From Actinomadura xylanilytica (GTDB taxonomy: Bacteria > Actinomycetota > Actinomycetes > Streptosporangiales > Streptosporangiaceae), in assembly GCF_030283145.1 (NCBI RefSeq), contig NZ_JASNWE010000007.1, positions 1-64,000 on the forward strand: 64,000 bases of DNA. The letters run 5' to 3'. Below the pieces are notes generated by a model. The model saw nothing but the letters and a program-made list of their open reading frames with translations, was not told the DNA's origin and did no database searches. The first letter of the stretch is position 1; each line of letters opens with the position of its first letter. Below, piece after piece: positions 50,665 through 59,627 of the stretch. A program made the position numbers and the translations under genes.

Positions 50665-51565
50665 CCGGGCCGATCTCACCGACGGCGTCCCGCCGCTCTC
50701 GGGGGACGGCGGGACGCCGGCGGCGCCGACCCGGGGCCTGCTGGCCGCGCGGGTCCCGGTGCGGCGGCCGGGGGTGTGGGCGGCGGGCCTCGTGCTCGCG
50801 GCGTTCGCCGTGCTGGCCGTGTTCGCCCCGCTGTTCACGCCCTACGACCCGATCGCGACCGACACCGCCGCGACCGGGCTGGCCCCCGGCTCGCCCGGCC
50901 ACCCCCTCGGCACCGACCTGCTCGGCCGCGACCTGCTCGCCCGGCTGCTGTACGGCGGCCGGACCTCGCTGCTGGTCGGCCTGACCGCAGCCGCGATCAC
51001 CGTGGTCGCCGGGGTGCTGCTCGGCGGCCTCGCCGCCGCCGGGCCGCGCTGGCTGGACGAGCTGATCGCGCGGTCCGCCGACGTGCTGCTGTCGCTGCCG
51101 ATGCTGGTCGTGGTGCTCGCGCTCGCCGCGGTGCTCGGCCCCTCGCTCGGCACCGTCGTCCTCGCCGTCGCGGTGACGAGCTGGATGTCGGTCGCGCTGG
51201 TCGCCCGCGCCGAACTGGTCGGCCAGCGGGAGCGGCTGTACGTGCGGGCCGCGCACGCGCTCGGGCTGTCGCGCGGGCAGGTGCTGCGCCGGCACCTGCT
51301 GCCCGGCGCGCTGCCGCCGATCGCCTCGATCGCCGCGTTCGAGGTCGGGCACGCGATCCTCACCGAGTCGACGCTCAGCTTCCTCGGCCTCGGCATCCCG
51401 CCGAACCGGCCGAGCTGGGGCAACCTGCTCACCGAGGCCCAGGCCCACCTGCTCACCGGCGAGTGGTACACCGTCGCCTTCCCCGCCGCCTGCGTCGTCG
51501 CGACGATCCTCGCGGTCAACGTGCTGGCCTCGGCGGCCGGCCAGGGCGAAGGGCGGGCCTGGTGA
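50651..51565 (+). CDS. nikC: nickel ABC transporter permease NikC-like
   Basis: A 304-residue DppC/NikC-type permease. About 35 polar N-terminal residues precede the first helix (AAGLVLAAFAVLAVFAPLFT). Hallmarks are HPLGTDLLGRDLLARLLYGG, RTSLLVGLTAA, the contact loop RAAHALGLSRGQVLRRHLLP and the end LTESTLSFLGLGIPPNRPSW. GTG 50651 has GGAGGAA just upstream, inside the end of nikB. Its stop overlaps the ATPase gene start as GTGA. Confidence 0.9.
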   Translation: MPITDRADLTDGVPPLSGDGGTPAAPTRGLLAARVPVRRPGVWAAGLVLAAFAVLAVFAPLFTPYDPIATDTAATGLAPGSPGHPLGTDLLGRDLLARLLYGGRTSLLVGLTAAAITVVAGVLLGGLAAAGPRWLDELIARSADVLLSLPMLVVVLALAAVLGPSLGTVVLAVAVTSWMSVALVARAELVGQRERLYVRAAHALGLSRGQVLRRHLLPGALPPIASIAAFEVGHAILTESTLSFLGLGIPPNRPSWGNLLTEAQAHLLTGEWYTVAFPAACVVATILAVNVLASAAGQGEGRAW

Positions 51566-53109
51566 CCGCGCTGGAGATCGTGGACCTGACCGTCGAGGTG
51601 CCGGGCCGCCGCGTCGTGGACGGCCTGTCGCTGCGCGTCGGCGCGGGACGGGTCGTCGCGCTGGTCGGGCCGAGCGGCAGCGGCAAGAGCCTCACCGCCC
51701 GGTCGATCGTCCGGCTGCACGACCCGGACGCCGCCGTGCGCGCCTCCGGGGCGATCCGGCTGGGCGGGACGGACCTGCTCGGGCTCGGCGCGCGCGAGCT
51801 GCGGCGGGTCCGCGGACGCCGCGTCGGGTACGCGTTCCAGGACGCCGCCGCCAGCCTCAACCCGGCCGTCACCATCGGCGGCCACCTGACCGAGAGCGTC
51901 CGCGCGCACGACGCGGGCGACCCCGGCGAGCTGGGCGCGGCGGCGCTGGAGCGCTGCGGCCTGGACGCCGCGCAGGTGTGGGAGGCGCGCCCGTACGAGC
52001 TGTCCGGCGGCCAGGCCCAGCGCGCCGCGCTCGCCCTGGCGACCGTGCTGGAACCGGACCTGCTGATCGCCGACGAGGTGACGACCGCGCTCGACCCGGT
52101 CACCCAGGCCGAGGTGCTCGGCACCGTCCGCGCCCAGGCCGCCGAGCAGGGCCGCGCGGTCCTGCTCATCACGCACGACCTGGCCGTCGCCGGGCGCTGG
52201 GCGGACGAGATCGCGGTCCTGTCCGGCGGGCGCGTCGTCGAGCAGGGCCCGAGCGCCGGGCTGCTGGCCGCGCCGTCCGCCCCGTTCACCCGGGAGCTGG
52301 TCGCCGCGGCCCGCCTGGAGGCGTCCGGCCCGTCCGCGCACGATCCGTCCGCGCACGGGCACCCAGCCCGCGACGCCGGGCCGCTGGTGTCGGCGCGGGG
52401 CGTGCGGCGGGTGCTGCGCGGGAGGGGCCGGACGACCGTCGCGCTGGACGGCGTGGACCTCGACGTCCGCGAGGGCGAGTCGGTCGCGGTCGTGGGCCGC
52501 AGCGGCTCGGGGAAGTCGACGTTGGTCGGCGTGCTGGCCGCGCTGGACCGCCCGGCGGCCGGGCGCGTCCTGGCCGGGGAGCGCGACGTGTGGACGCTGC
52601 GCGACCGGGAGCGGCGGGCGGTGCGGCGCGGGACCGGGCTGGTGTTCCAGGACGCGCTGGCCTCGTTCGACCCGCGCTACACCGTCGAGCGGGTCGTCGC
52701 CGAGGCGCTCGGCCGCCGCGACGGCGTCGGCGCGCTGCTGGACCGGGTCGGGCTCGACCCGGCGATGGCCGCGCGCCGTCCGGCCACCCTGTCGGGCGGG
52801 GAGCGCCAGCGGGTCGCGCTGGCCCGCGCGCTCGCCGCCGGGCCGCGGCTGCTGCTCGCCGACGAGCCCACCACCGGGCTCGATGTGCTCGCCCAGGAGC
52901 GGATCCTCGCGCTGCTGGACCGGCTGCGCCGCGACGAGGGCCTCGCGGTCGTGTTCGTCACCCACGACCTGCGCGTGGCCCGCCGCATCGCGGACCGCGT
53001 GGTCGTGCTGGCCGGCGGCCGGGTGGTGGAGGACGTGCCCGCCCGCTCCCTGGACGCCGCGGCGCATCCGGAGACGCGCGCCCTGCTCGCCGCGACCCCG
53101 GCGCTGTGA
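51562..53109 (+). CDS. fused NikD-NikE ATPase of the nickel ABC transporter
   Basis: One 515-residue chain carrying two full ABC ATPase domains, work usually done by two proteins, NikD and NikE. Domain 1 (about 1-250) has Walker A GPSGSGKS, signature LSGGQAQRAALAL, Walker B LLIADEVTTALD and H-loop ITHDLAVAG. Domain 2 (about 275-515) has GRSGSGKST, LSGGERQRVALARAL, LLLADEPTTGLD and VTHDLRVAR. An Ala/His/Pro-rich linker joins them. GTG 51562 overlaps the nikC stop as GTGA. All catalytic motifs look intact in both halves. It ends the operon. Confidence 0.9.
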   Translation: MTALEIVDLTVEVPGRRVVDGLSLRVGAGRVVALVGPSGSGKSLTARSIVRLHDPDAAVRASGAIRLGGTDLLGLGARELRRVRGRRVGYAFQDAAASLNPAVTIGGHLTESVRAHDAGDPGELGAAALERCGLDAAQVWEARPYELSGGQAQRAALALATVLEPDLLIADEVTTALDPVTQAEVLGTVRAQAAEQGRAVLLITHDLAVAGRWADEIAVLSGGRVVEQGPSAGLLAAPSAPFTRELVAAARLEASGPSAHDPSAHGHPARDAGPLVSARGVRRVLRGRGRTTVALDGVDLDVREGESVAVVGRSGSGKSTLVGVLAALDRPAAGRVLAGERDVWTLRDRERRAVRRGTGLVFQDALASFDPRYTVERVVAEALGRRDGVGALLDRVGLDPAMAARRPATLSGGERQRVALARALAAGPRLLLADEPTTGLDVLAQERILALLDRLRRDEGLAVVFVTHDLRVARRIADRVVVLAGGRVVEDVPARSLDAAAHPETRALLAATPAL

Positions 53110-53185
53110 CGCGCCGGGGTCAGGCTTTGACACCGAGGGACGGGCGGTCAGCGCCTTCGGCGCCGCTGACCGCGGCCGGGTTCCG

Positions 53186-54640
53186 CTACTTGACCGCGTC
53201 CGCCTTGCAGGTGGAGGCGGACGGGAGGGCGCCGGTGACCAGGTAGCGGTCGATGTGCCCGGTCGCGCAGGAGTTCCGCAGGTAGGCGGTGTGCCCGTCC
53301 GACTCGGTCGCCAGCACCCGCGACCCCTCGATGCCCCGCGACAGGCTCCGCGCCCACGCGAGCGGGGTGGCCGGGTCGTGGGCGTTGCCGACCAGCAGCA
53401 CCGGCGGGACGCCGGAGATGTGCACCCGAGCCTGCGGGTTCGACGGCGGGACGGGCCATCCGGCGCAGCCCGTGGTCATGTCCCAGAACTCCGAGGTCCC
53501 GCGCATGTGCGGGGCCCGCCGCTCCACCTGCCGCTTCCTCGCCTTGAGCGCGGCGAAGCCGCTGATCCGCGGGGCGATGTCCTGGCAGAGGATCGACCGG
53601 TACGCCGCCGTCGACGCCGGATCGTCCAGCGCCTCGGAACGGGTCTCGGCGAGCAGGGACGCGTCGCCCTTCTCCGCCTGCGCGATGCCCTTGGCCAGCC
53701 CGTTCCCGAACTCGGGGAGCAGCGTCAGCAGCGCGTACGCGGTGTACCGCAGCTCCTCGGCGGTCACCGCCCGCCCGCCGGTGACGGGGATCGGCGCGCG
53801 CTCGGCCTTCTTGACGAGCGCGTCCCACACCCGTCCGACGTTCCGTCCGTGCAGCGCGCACTCCGCCGTGCGGTCGCACCAGGCGGCGAAGCGGTCGAAC
53901 GAGTGCTCCACGGCGGACGCGGCGTCCGGGACCATGCGCCGTGTGTCCATGCCGTGGTCGACCACCGCGTCCAAGGCCATCGCCCGGACGCGGCCGGGGA
54001 AGAGGCGCGCGTACTCGGTGCCGAGGATGGTGCCGTACGACCGTCCCAGGTAGCTGACCTTCGTCTCGCCCAGCGCGGCGCGCACGGCGTCGAAGTCGCG
54101 CGCGACGCTCGCGGTGTCGACGTGCCGGATCAGCGGATCGCAGCTCTCGCCCACCTTCCGGTTGTGCGCGACCATCGCCTCGTACTCCCGCTCGGTCCGC
54201 GGGAACTGCCGCACCTGCGGATCGTGCACCGGGACCTTGCACCGGATCTGGCCGCTGCCCGCGACGCCGCGCGGGTCGACGCCGACCACGTCGAACCGCG
54301 CGAGGAGCTCCTTGGAGAAGAACTGGGGCGCCCAGTCCCGGACGAGCCCGGCCACCCCCATCCCCGGGCCGCCGGGGTTGTAGAAGAGCGTCCCCAGCCG
54401 CTCGCCGGTCGCCTTGCGGCGCGCCACGTTCAGCGAGATCCGCCGGCCGTCCGGGCGGGACCAGTCCTGCGGCACCCGAACGCTCGCGCACTCGGTGCCG
54501 GGCTCCTTCCCGCACGACCGCCACGCGATCCCGGTGCCCGCCACCGGGACGGCCGACCGTGACGGGACCGCCGCCACGGCCAGTGGAACCGCCACCACGG
54601 CGGCGAGGGCGAGGGGCACGATGACGAGCGTCGTTCTCAT
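53186..54640 (-). CDS. secreted alpha/beta hydrolase, tripeptidyl aminopeptidase-like (TAP-like)
   Basis: A 484-residue exported hydrolase. The signal peptide RTTLVIVPLALAAVVAVPLA ends near residue 25. The nucleophile Ser lies in YLGRSYGTILGTEYA (near 198), with an oxyanion block TLFYNPGGPGMG. The C-terminal TAP-like region gives Asp in GNAHDPATPLAWA and His in ESDGHTAYLRNSC, followed by Cys residues common in the family. It probably removes tripeptides or hydrolyses esters outside the cell. ATG 54640 opens the signal peptide; ATG 54652 would add four residues. It faces the nickel operon stop and is divergent from the LysE gene. Confidence 0.92.
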   Translation of the reverse strand: MRTTLVIVPLALAAVVAVPLAVAAVPSRSAVPVAGTGIAWRSCGKEPGTECASVRVPQDWSRPDGRRISLNVARRKATGERLGTLFYNPGGPGMGVAGLVRDWAPQFFSKELLARFDVVGVDPRGVAGSGQIRCKVPVHDPQVRQFPRTEREYEAMVAHNRKVGESCDPLIRHVDTASVARDFDAVRAALGETKVSYLGRSYGTILGTEYARLFPGRVRAMALDAVVDHGMDTRRMVPDAASAVEHSFDRFAAWCDRTAECALHGRNVGRVWDALVKKAERAPIPVTGGRAVTAEELRYTAYALLTLLPEFGNGLAKGIAQAEKGDASLLAETRSEALDDPASTAAYRSILCQDIAPRISGFAALKARKRQVERRAPHMRGTSEFWDMTTGCAGWPVPPSNPQARVHISGVPPVLLVGNAHDPATPLAWARSLSRGIEGSRVLATESDGHTAYLRNSCATGHIDRYLVTGALPSASTCKADAVK

Positions 54641-54758
54641 GCCGTGAATCATGGTCGGCCGCACCTGGTCGGATCTTCGGCCATCCGGCCGCGTCCGCCT
54701 CGTCCGTTCGGCCGAGAAATTTGGTGCGTTCCAGGCATCTCGTACATAAGGTCGGGGC

Positions 54759-55400
54759 ATGGTCTCGACACACCAGCTACTCGGCTTCTCCGCCATGGCG
54801 CTGGCCATCATCCTCATCCCCGGCCCGACCGTGCTGTTCGTGGTCGGCCGCGCCCTCGCGCACGGCCGCCGCACCGCGCTGACCAGCGTCGCCGGCAACG
54901 AGCTCGGCGTCGTGGCGCTCACCTGCGCGGTCGCCTTCGGGGTCGGCGCGATCGTGGAGCGCTCGGTGATCGTCTTCACCGCGCTGAAGCTCGCGGGCGC
55001 CGCCTACATCGTCTACCTCGGCGTCCAGGCGTTCCGGAACCGCGGCTCGCTCCAGCACGCGCTCGTCGGCGACCCCGGCGCGGGCAGGGGAGCCGGCCGC
55101 GAGATGTGGCAGGGCTTCGTCGTCGGCGTCACCAACCCCAAGACGATCGTGTTCTTCGCCGCCGTCCTCCCGCAGTTCGTCGAGCGCGACCGCGGCGGCG
55201 TCCCGCTCCAGATGCTCCTGTTCGGCCTGGTCTTCGCCACGATCGCGCTGCTGTGCGACAGCATCTGGGGCCTGGCCGCCGCCACCGCCCGCTCCTGGTT
55301 CGCCCGCTCGCCCCGCCGCCTCGCCGCGATCGGCGGCACCGGCGGCCTCATGCTGATCGGCCTCGGCGTCACCGTCGCCGCCACCGGCCGCAAGGACTGA
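54759..55400 (+). CDS. LysE/RhtB-family amino-acid exporter
   Basis: A 213-residue membrane protein with about six helices. Hallmarks of the LysE/RhtB family are MALAIILIPGPTVLFVVGRA, RRTALTSVAGNELGVVALTC, the LKLAGAAYIVYLGVQAFR block and the re-entrant VGVTNPKTIVFFAAVLPQF. It would export amino acids or related metabolites; the substrate is unknown. The ATG has GGTCGGGG upstream. It is divergent from the TAP-like hydrolase (about 118 bp apart) and convergent with the DUF397 gene. Confidence 0.93.
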   Translation: MVSTHQLLGFSAMALAIILIPGPTVLFVVGRALAHGRRTALTSVAGNELGVVALTCAVAFGVGAIVERSVIVFTALKLAGAAYIVYLGVQAFRNRGSLQHALVGDPGAGRGAGREMWQGFVVGVTNPKTIVFFAAVLPQFVERDRGGVPLQMLLFGLVFATIALLCDSIWGLAAATARSWFARSPRRLAAIGGTGGLMLIGLGVTVAATGRKD

Positions 55401-55455
55401 CCCCGCGCGGGGCAGGGCGCGGCCGGTGGCGCGCCGGGGCATGCGCCGGCCCGAC

Positions 55456-55647
55456 TCAGTCGAGGATGCGTGCGAGGGCCGTCCAGGCTCGGGGGGAGAG
55501 GACGAGCACCGGGCCGCCGGGGTCCTTGGAGTCACGGAGGCCCACTCCGCCTCCGCCGAGCCGCGCGACCTCGACGCAATCGGCCTTGTCGCCGCTGTGA
55601 CTGCTCTTCCGCCAAGGGCGGGGCCCAGCCGGGACGTGGGGGGTCAT
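55456..55647 (-). CDS. DUF397 protein
   Basis: A 63-residue protein with the DUF397 signature: PWRKSSHSGDKADCVEVARL, a GLRDSKDPGGPVL turn and a final SPRAWTALARIL helix. Such proteins occur in large numbers in actinomycetes beside XRE/DUF5753 regulators and affect development and antibiotic production in Streptomyces. The ATG overlaps the stop of the upstream regulator as ATGA (55647-55644), so the pair is translationally coupled. Confidence 0.95.
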   Translation of the reverse strand: MTPHVPAGPRPWRKSSHSGDKADCVEVARLGGGGVGLRDSKDPGGPVLVLSPRAWTALARILD

Positions 55648-56507
55648 GAGGCGTTCGTCTCCTTCAGGACATCGGCGACCAGCCGCAGGGACTGTTTCGG
55701 GGACAGGGCCGAGGCGCGAAGATGCCGGCACGCCAGCCGGTACTGGTGGATCTCGTCGTCCTCCTCCAGGTACAGCCCGCCGACCAGGTTCTCCAGGAAG
55801 ACGACCTCCGCCACCCCCTGGCCCTTGAACGTGAGGATGCCGAACGGGCCGAACATGCCGGTCGCGGAGCCGGCCGCGAACGGCAGGACCTGGACGGTGA
55901 CGTTCGGGAGCTCGGCGGCCCGCTGGAGATGGCGGAGCTGGCCGTCCATCACCTCGCGTCCGCCCACCTGCTGCCGGAGCGCGGCCTCGCCGACGACCGC
56001 CCGGAGCTTCAGCGGGGACGGGCGGGTCAGGACGGCCTGGCGCCCGATCCGGACGTCGACGAACCGCCCGGCGGCCTCCGGGTCCTCCCAGAGCCTGCTC
56101 GACCCCACCATGGCCAGCGCGTAGTCGCGGGTCTGCAAGAGGCCCGGCACCACCTGCGGCTGGTAGGTGCTCATCTCCTGGGCGGCCCCTTCGAGGCTCA
56201 GGAAGTCGGCGAACGGGGGGTCGAGCCGCGCACCGTACCCGCGCCACCAGTTCCGTTCGCGCAGGCTCTTGGCCAGGCTGGTCAGGGCCTCGCGCCGGTC
56301 CGGGTCGGTGACCGCGTAGGCGTTGAGCATGTCGTGGACGTCGCCCCAGTGCGCGCGGGCGAGGCCGTTCTCGATGCGGCTGATCTTCGAGGTCTGCCAG
56401 TCGAGCCGGCCGGCGGCCTCGTCCAGCGTGAGGCCCGCGTCCTTGCGGGCCTTGAGCAGCGCCGCTCCGAGCCATCTGCTGCGGATCGTGGGCACGGACG
56501 CGGGCAC
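55644..56507 (-). CDS. XRE-type regulator with DUF5753 domain
   Basis: A 287-residue DNA-binding protein. The N-terminal helix-turn-helix (about 10-70) contains LGAALLKARKDAGLTLDEAA and TSKISRIENGLARAHW. The C-terminal DUF5753 domain (about 100-280) shows EMSTYQPQVVPGLLQTRDYA, IGRQAVLTRPSPLKLRAVVG and NVTVQVLPFAAGS. GTG 56507 follows GGAGGTGG at good spacing. It forms the standard regulator/DUF397 pair and is divergent from an RsbW-like ATPase gene 137 bp away, the three-gene layout often seen in actinomycetes. The ligand of DUF5753 is unknown. Confidence 0.95.
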   Translation of the reverse strand: MPASVPTIRSRWLGAALLKARKDAGLTLDEAAGRLDWQTSKISRIENGLARAHWGDVHDMLNAYAVTDPDRREALTSLAKSLRERNWWRGYGARLDPPFADFLSLEGAAQEMSTYQPQVVPGLLQTRDYALAMVGSSRLWEDPEAAGRFVDVRIGRQAVLTRPSPLKLRAVVGEAALRQQVGGREVMDGQLRHLQRAAELPNVTVQVLPFAAGSATGMFGPFGILTFKGQGVAEVVFLENLVGGLYLEEDDEIHQYRLACRHLRASALSPKQSLRLVADVLKETNAS

Positions 56508-56644
56508 TCGGCCACCTCCAGGTGGGATCGCAAGTTTCTACTTTGAACACCTTGTGGAGAAAGAGATCTTCCGCCAGTGTGGCAGAAGTTCGGTCACTGT
56601 GCGTCCGAATTCACATACGAACCGTCACGTGTGAGGTGGGCTTG

Positions 56645-57154
56645 ATGCGAACGGCGATCCCTCAAACCGCCCGTCCCTGGTGCACCCCGTGGTCCGCGCG
56701 GATCTGGCGCCTGCCCCGGCGCCGGACCGAGCACCGCGCCCGGTCCATCCTCCGGGAGGTCCTCGCCCGGGCGGGCGTGCCCGACGCGAGGTCGGCCGAG
56801 CTCGAACTCGTCGCCGCCGAACTCGCGGCCAACGGCGTCCGGCACGCGCGGCCACCGTACGAGCTGCGCGTCCTCTTCGCGGGCTCGACCCGGCACCCGG
56901 TCTGGTGCGAGCTGGCCGACTCCGCCCCGTCCCTCGGCCGCGTCCCCGAACTCCTCGGCGCGCCGTCCGGCCCGGGACCCGGCGGCGACCGGGACGCGCT
57001 CATCGCCACGCTGGCCCTCGGCGGCCGTGGCCTCGCGCTCGTCCACGGCCTCACCGCGGGCCGCTGCGCCGCCTATCCCACCATCACCTGCACCGCCCCG
57101 GGCCTCGGCAAGGCCGTCGGCTTCTCCCTGCTCGAACCCCCCGGGGTCAGGTGA
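56645..57154 (+). CDS. RsbW-like histidine-kinase-fold ATP-binding protein
   Basis: A 169-residue protein with a GHKL ATPase-like domain. The N-box is LELVAAELAANGVRHARP with Glu and Asn; a G-box-like GGRGLALVHGLTAGR lies near the C-terminus. Such small proteins usually act as anti-sigma kinases or regulators of XRE/DUF397 modules. Here it is divergent from such a pair, which supports a shared regulatory role (inference). ATG 56645 lies behind GAGGTGG. No target sigma factor gene is adjacent. Confidence 0.8.
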   Translation: MRTAIPQTARPWCTPWSARIWRLPRRRTEHRARSILREVLARAGVPDARSAELELVAAELAANGVRHARPPYELRVLFAGSTRHPVWCELADSAPSLGRVPELLGAPSGPGPGGDRDALIATLALGGRGLALVHGLTAGRCAAYPTITCTAPGLGKAVGFSLLEPPGVR

Positions 57155-57207
57155 AGAGGCCGCCGATGCCCGGGGCGCCCGTCCGCACCGGGCATTAGGG
57201 TCAGACG

Positions 57208-57834
57208 ATGACAGAAACAACCGTCACCGTCACCGGCCTGGACGTGGAGCTCGGCGGTGTCGCGGTCGTGCAGGGGATCGACCTCTCGGTCGGCCGGGGC
57301 GAGGTCGTCGCCGTGGTCGGGGTGAACGGCGCGGGCAAGTCGACGCTGCTGCGCTGCCTCGCGGGGCTCGAGCGGCCGGCGGCCGGGGAGCTCGGCGTCC
57401 TCGACCGGCCGCCGGCGGACGAGCCGGGCTTCTGGCGCGACGTCGTCCTGGCGGCCGACGAGCCGGCCTGGTACCCGGGGCTGTCGGTGCGCGAGCACCT
57501 GGAGCTGATGCACGCCGTCCACCCGTCCCCCCGGCTGGAGGTCGGCGCGGCCCTCGACCTGTTCGAGCTGCGGACGCGGGCCGACGCGGCCCCGCCGACC
57601 CTCTCGACCGGCCAGCGGCAGCGGCTGTCGCTCGCGATGGCGCTGATCCGGCCGAGCCGGCTGCTCCTGCTGGACGAGCCCGAGCGCGGCCTCGACCCGG
57701 CGTTCCGGGCGCGGCTGGCGACGATCCTGGCCGGGTACGCGGCGGGCGGCGGCACCGTGGTGATGGCCACCCACGACCTCGACCTCGCCGGCGCCGCGCA
57801 CGCCCGCCGGGTCACCCTGGGGGGCGCCGCGTGA
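57208..57834 (+). CDS. ABC transporter ATPase
   Basis: A 208-residue ATP-binding subunit. Walker A is GVNGAGKSTLLRCLAG; the Q-loop region is VVLAADEPAWYPGLSVREHL. The signature is weakened: LSTGQRQRLSLAMAL replaces LSGGQ. Walker B is RLLLLDEPERGLDP and the H-loop is MATHDLDLAG. The short length and single domain fit an exporter-type unit. The stop overlaps the start of the membrane protein gene as GTGA, so the two form one transporter of unknown substrate. Confidence 0.93.
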   Translation: MTETTVTVTGLDVELGGVAVVQGIDLSVGRGEVVAVVGVNGAGKSTLLRCLAGLERPAAGELGVLDRPPADEPGFWRDVVLAADEPAWYPGLSVREHLELMHAVHPSPRLEVGAALDLFELRTRADAAPPTLSTGQRQRLSLAMALIRPSRLLLLDEPERGLDPAFRARLATILAGYAAGGGTVVMATHDLDLAGAAHARRVTLGGAA

Positions 57835-59339
57835 CGCAGGTCCACCTCGTCCGGGCGTTCATCCGGACCCGGACCCGGGGTCGGCGGGCGCCGACCTGGA
57901 CCGACCGGTACGCGCTGATCGCCGGGCTCGCGCTGGCGGTGCTGTCGCTCGGACGGCTCGCCCTCGTCTCCGTCACGTCCATCGCGCGCCAGGCGGAGCC
58001 GTCCCGGATCGGGGCCGGGCTGGCCTTGGCCGGGCTCGGCTACGCGGGCTTCCTCGCACTCGCCCGCGCGTTCGGGCCGGTCGCGACGTCCGCCGCCGAC
58101 GCGGCCTGGCTGGTGCTGTCGCCGCTCCCGCGCCGGGGCGTGCTCGGCCGGCCGGCCGCGGTCCTGCTGCTGGTCGCGCTGCCCGGCGGCGCGGCCCTCG
58201 GCGTGGCGCTGCTCGCCGCCCTCGGCCTGCCGGACGATCCCGCGGTGCGGCTGATCACCGCGGTGGTGCTGGGGGTCTCGGCCGCGGCCGGCGGGATGGC
58301 GACCGCCGTGCTGGCCCAGTCGTCGCAGGCCTGGGACGCCTGGCTCCAGGGGGCGATCGCCGGCGTCCTGGCGGCGGCCGTGCTCGCCGCCGTGCTCGGA
58401 AGCGGTCCCGGACGGCACATGCTGGCCTCCGTCGCGGGCGCGCCGGTGTCGCTCGGCGCGGCCCTCGCCGCGTCCTGCGCGGCCACCGCCGCACTCCTGC
58501 TCAGGTCGGCCTGGGGGGCGCTCGAGCGCATCCCCGCCCGTGCCCTGCTGGCCTCGTCCACCCGGGCCGGGCACGTGGCCGGTGCGTCGGCCGCGCTCGA
58601 CCCGGGCATCCTGACCTGGATCGCCGAGGACGCCCACTGGCGCGGCCGGGCCCTGCGCTCCCGTCCCTGGCCCGCGCCGCTGACGCGGCGCGCGGCGTCC
58701 GGGACGGCCGCGTCCCCGGCGCTCGCGCTGGCCTGGCCCGACTGGCGCAGGCTTGGGCGCCGTCCCGGCCGGCTGTCGGCGGTGCTCGCGTCCGCGGCAC
58801 TGCCCGCCCTCACCGCGCAGGCGGTGGGCGCGGCCTCGACGGCCGTGCTGGCCGCGGGGGCGCTGGCCGCCGCGGTCGCGTGCACCACGGGCGCCCGCCG
58901 CGACGGCGACGACCCGAGCCTCGCCCGGCTGTTCGGCATCGGCCTCCGCCCGGTGCTCGCGGCGCGCGCGGTGCTCCCGGCGCTGCTGGGCGGCGCCTGG
59001 CTCACCCTCGCGCTGGCCGGGCTCGGCCTGGCGCACGGCCTGCCCCCGGGCCCGTGGTGGCTGCTCGGCCCGGCGGCGGCGCCCGCGCTGGCCGCCGGGG
59101 CGCTGCGGATGGCGCGGCGGCGTCCGGCCGACCACGCGATGCCGGTCCTCGACACCCCCGTCGGAGCCATGCCCACCGGCCCGCTCCTCTGGGCCGCGAC
59201 CGGCGCCGACCTCGCACTGCTCGGCTGCGCGCCCACGCTGCTGGCCCTGACCGGCGAGCCGTCCGGCGCCCACCTGGCCGCGCAGGCGCTGTGCGGCGCG
59301 GCGGCGCTGGGCGGCTACCTGCTCCGCGCGCGGCGCTGA
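57831..59339 (+). CDS. DUF6297-type membrane component of an ABC exporter
   Basis: A 502-residue membrane protein with about ten hydrophobic segments, Ala/Leu/Gly-rich, of the DUF6297 type found in actinomycetes as partner of small ABC ATPases. It begins VHLVRAFIRTRTRGRRAPTW, then has RYALIAGLALAVLSLGRLAL and LSPLPRRGVLGRPAAVLLLV. GTG 57831 overlaps the ATPase stop. The substrate is unknown. It is convergent with the toxin-like gene pair, with 9 bp between stops. Confidence 0.85.
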   Translation: MTQVHLVRAFIRTRTRGRRAPTWTDRYALIAGLALAVLSLGRLALVSVTSIARQAEPSRIGAGLALAGLGYAGFLALARAFGPVATSAADAAWLVLSPLPRRGVLGRPAAVLLLVALPGGAALGVALLAALGLPDDPAVRLITAVVLGVSAAAGGMATAVLAQSSQAWDAWLQGAIAGVLAAAVLAAVLGSGPGRHMLASVAGAPVSLGAALAASCAATAALLLRSAWGALERIPARALLASSTRAGHVAGASAALDPGILTWIAEDAHWRGRALRSRPWPAPLTRRAASGTAASPALALAWPDWRRLGRRPGRLSAVLASAALPALTAQAVGAASTAVLAAGALAAAVACTTGARRDGDDPSLARLFGIGLRPVLAARAVLPALLGGAWLTLALAGLGLAHGLPPGPWWLLGPAAAPALAAGALRMARRRPADHAMPVLDTPVGAMPTGPLLWAATGADLALLGCAPTLLALTGEPSGAHLAAQALCGAAALGGYLLRARR

Positions 59340-59348
59340 CCGGCGCGG

Positions 59349-59627
59349 TCAGCCCCCGGCCTGCTGCTTGCGGTACATCTCCGCGACGACCGGGGCGGCG
59401 AGCCGGGGGAAGACGCCGGCCGAGCCGGTCTGCCGGTCCAGCACCAGCACGCTGCCGCCGACGGTTCCGGGCGGACGGGACCAGTCGGCGGGCGGCGGCT
59501 CGACCGGCCACACCACGAAGCCGAGGTCGAACTCGTACACCCCGACCTCGACGGGGCGCCCGCCGGCGGAGGGCGAGGCGGCGAACATCGCCCGGGAGCG
59601 TTCCAGTACGAACTCGCGCGTGATCAC
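59349..59627 (-). CDS. YrhB/Imm35-like putative immunity protein
   Basis: A 92-residue cytoplasmic protein. The pattern VGVYEFDLGFVVWPVEPP, then SVLVLDRQTGSAGVFPRL and a final helix VVAEMYRKQQ fits YrhB-type / Imm35 domains, which occur as immunity or folding partners of polymorphic toxins. GTG 59627 overlaps the stop of the upstream papain-fold gene as GTGA, so the two are made together. I infer that it binds and inhibits that partner; the assignment rests on recall and context. Confidence 0.65.
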   Translation of the reverse strand: MITREFVLERSRAMFAASPSAGGRPVEVGVYEFDLGFVVWPVEPPPADWSRPPGTVGGSVLVLDRQTGSAGVFPRLAAPVVAEMYRKQQAGG

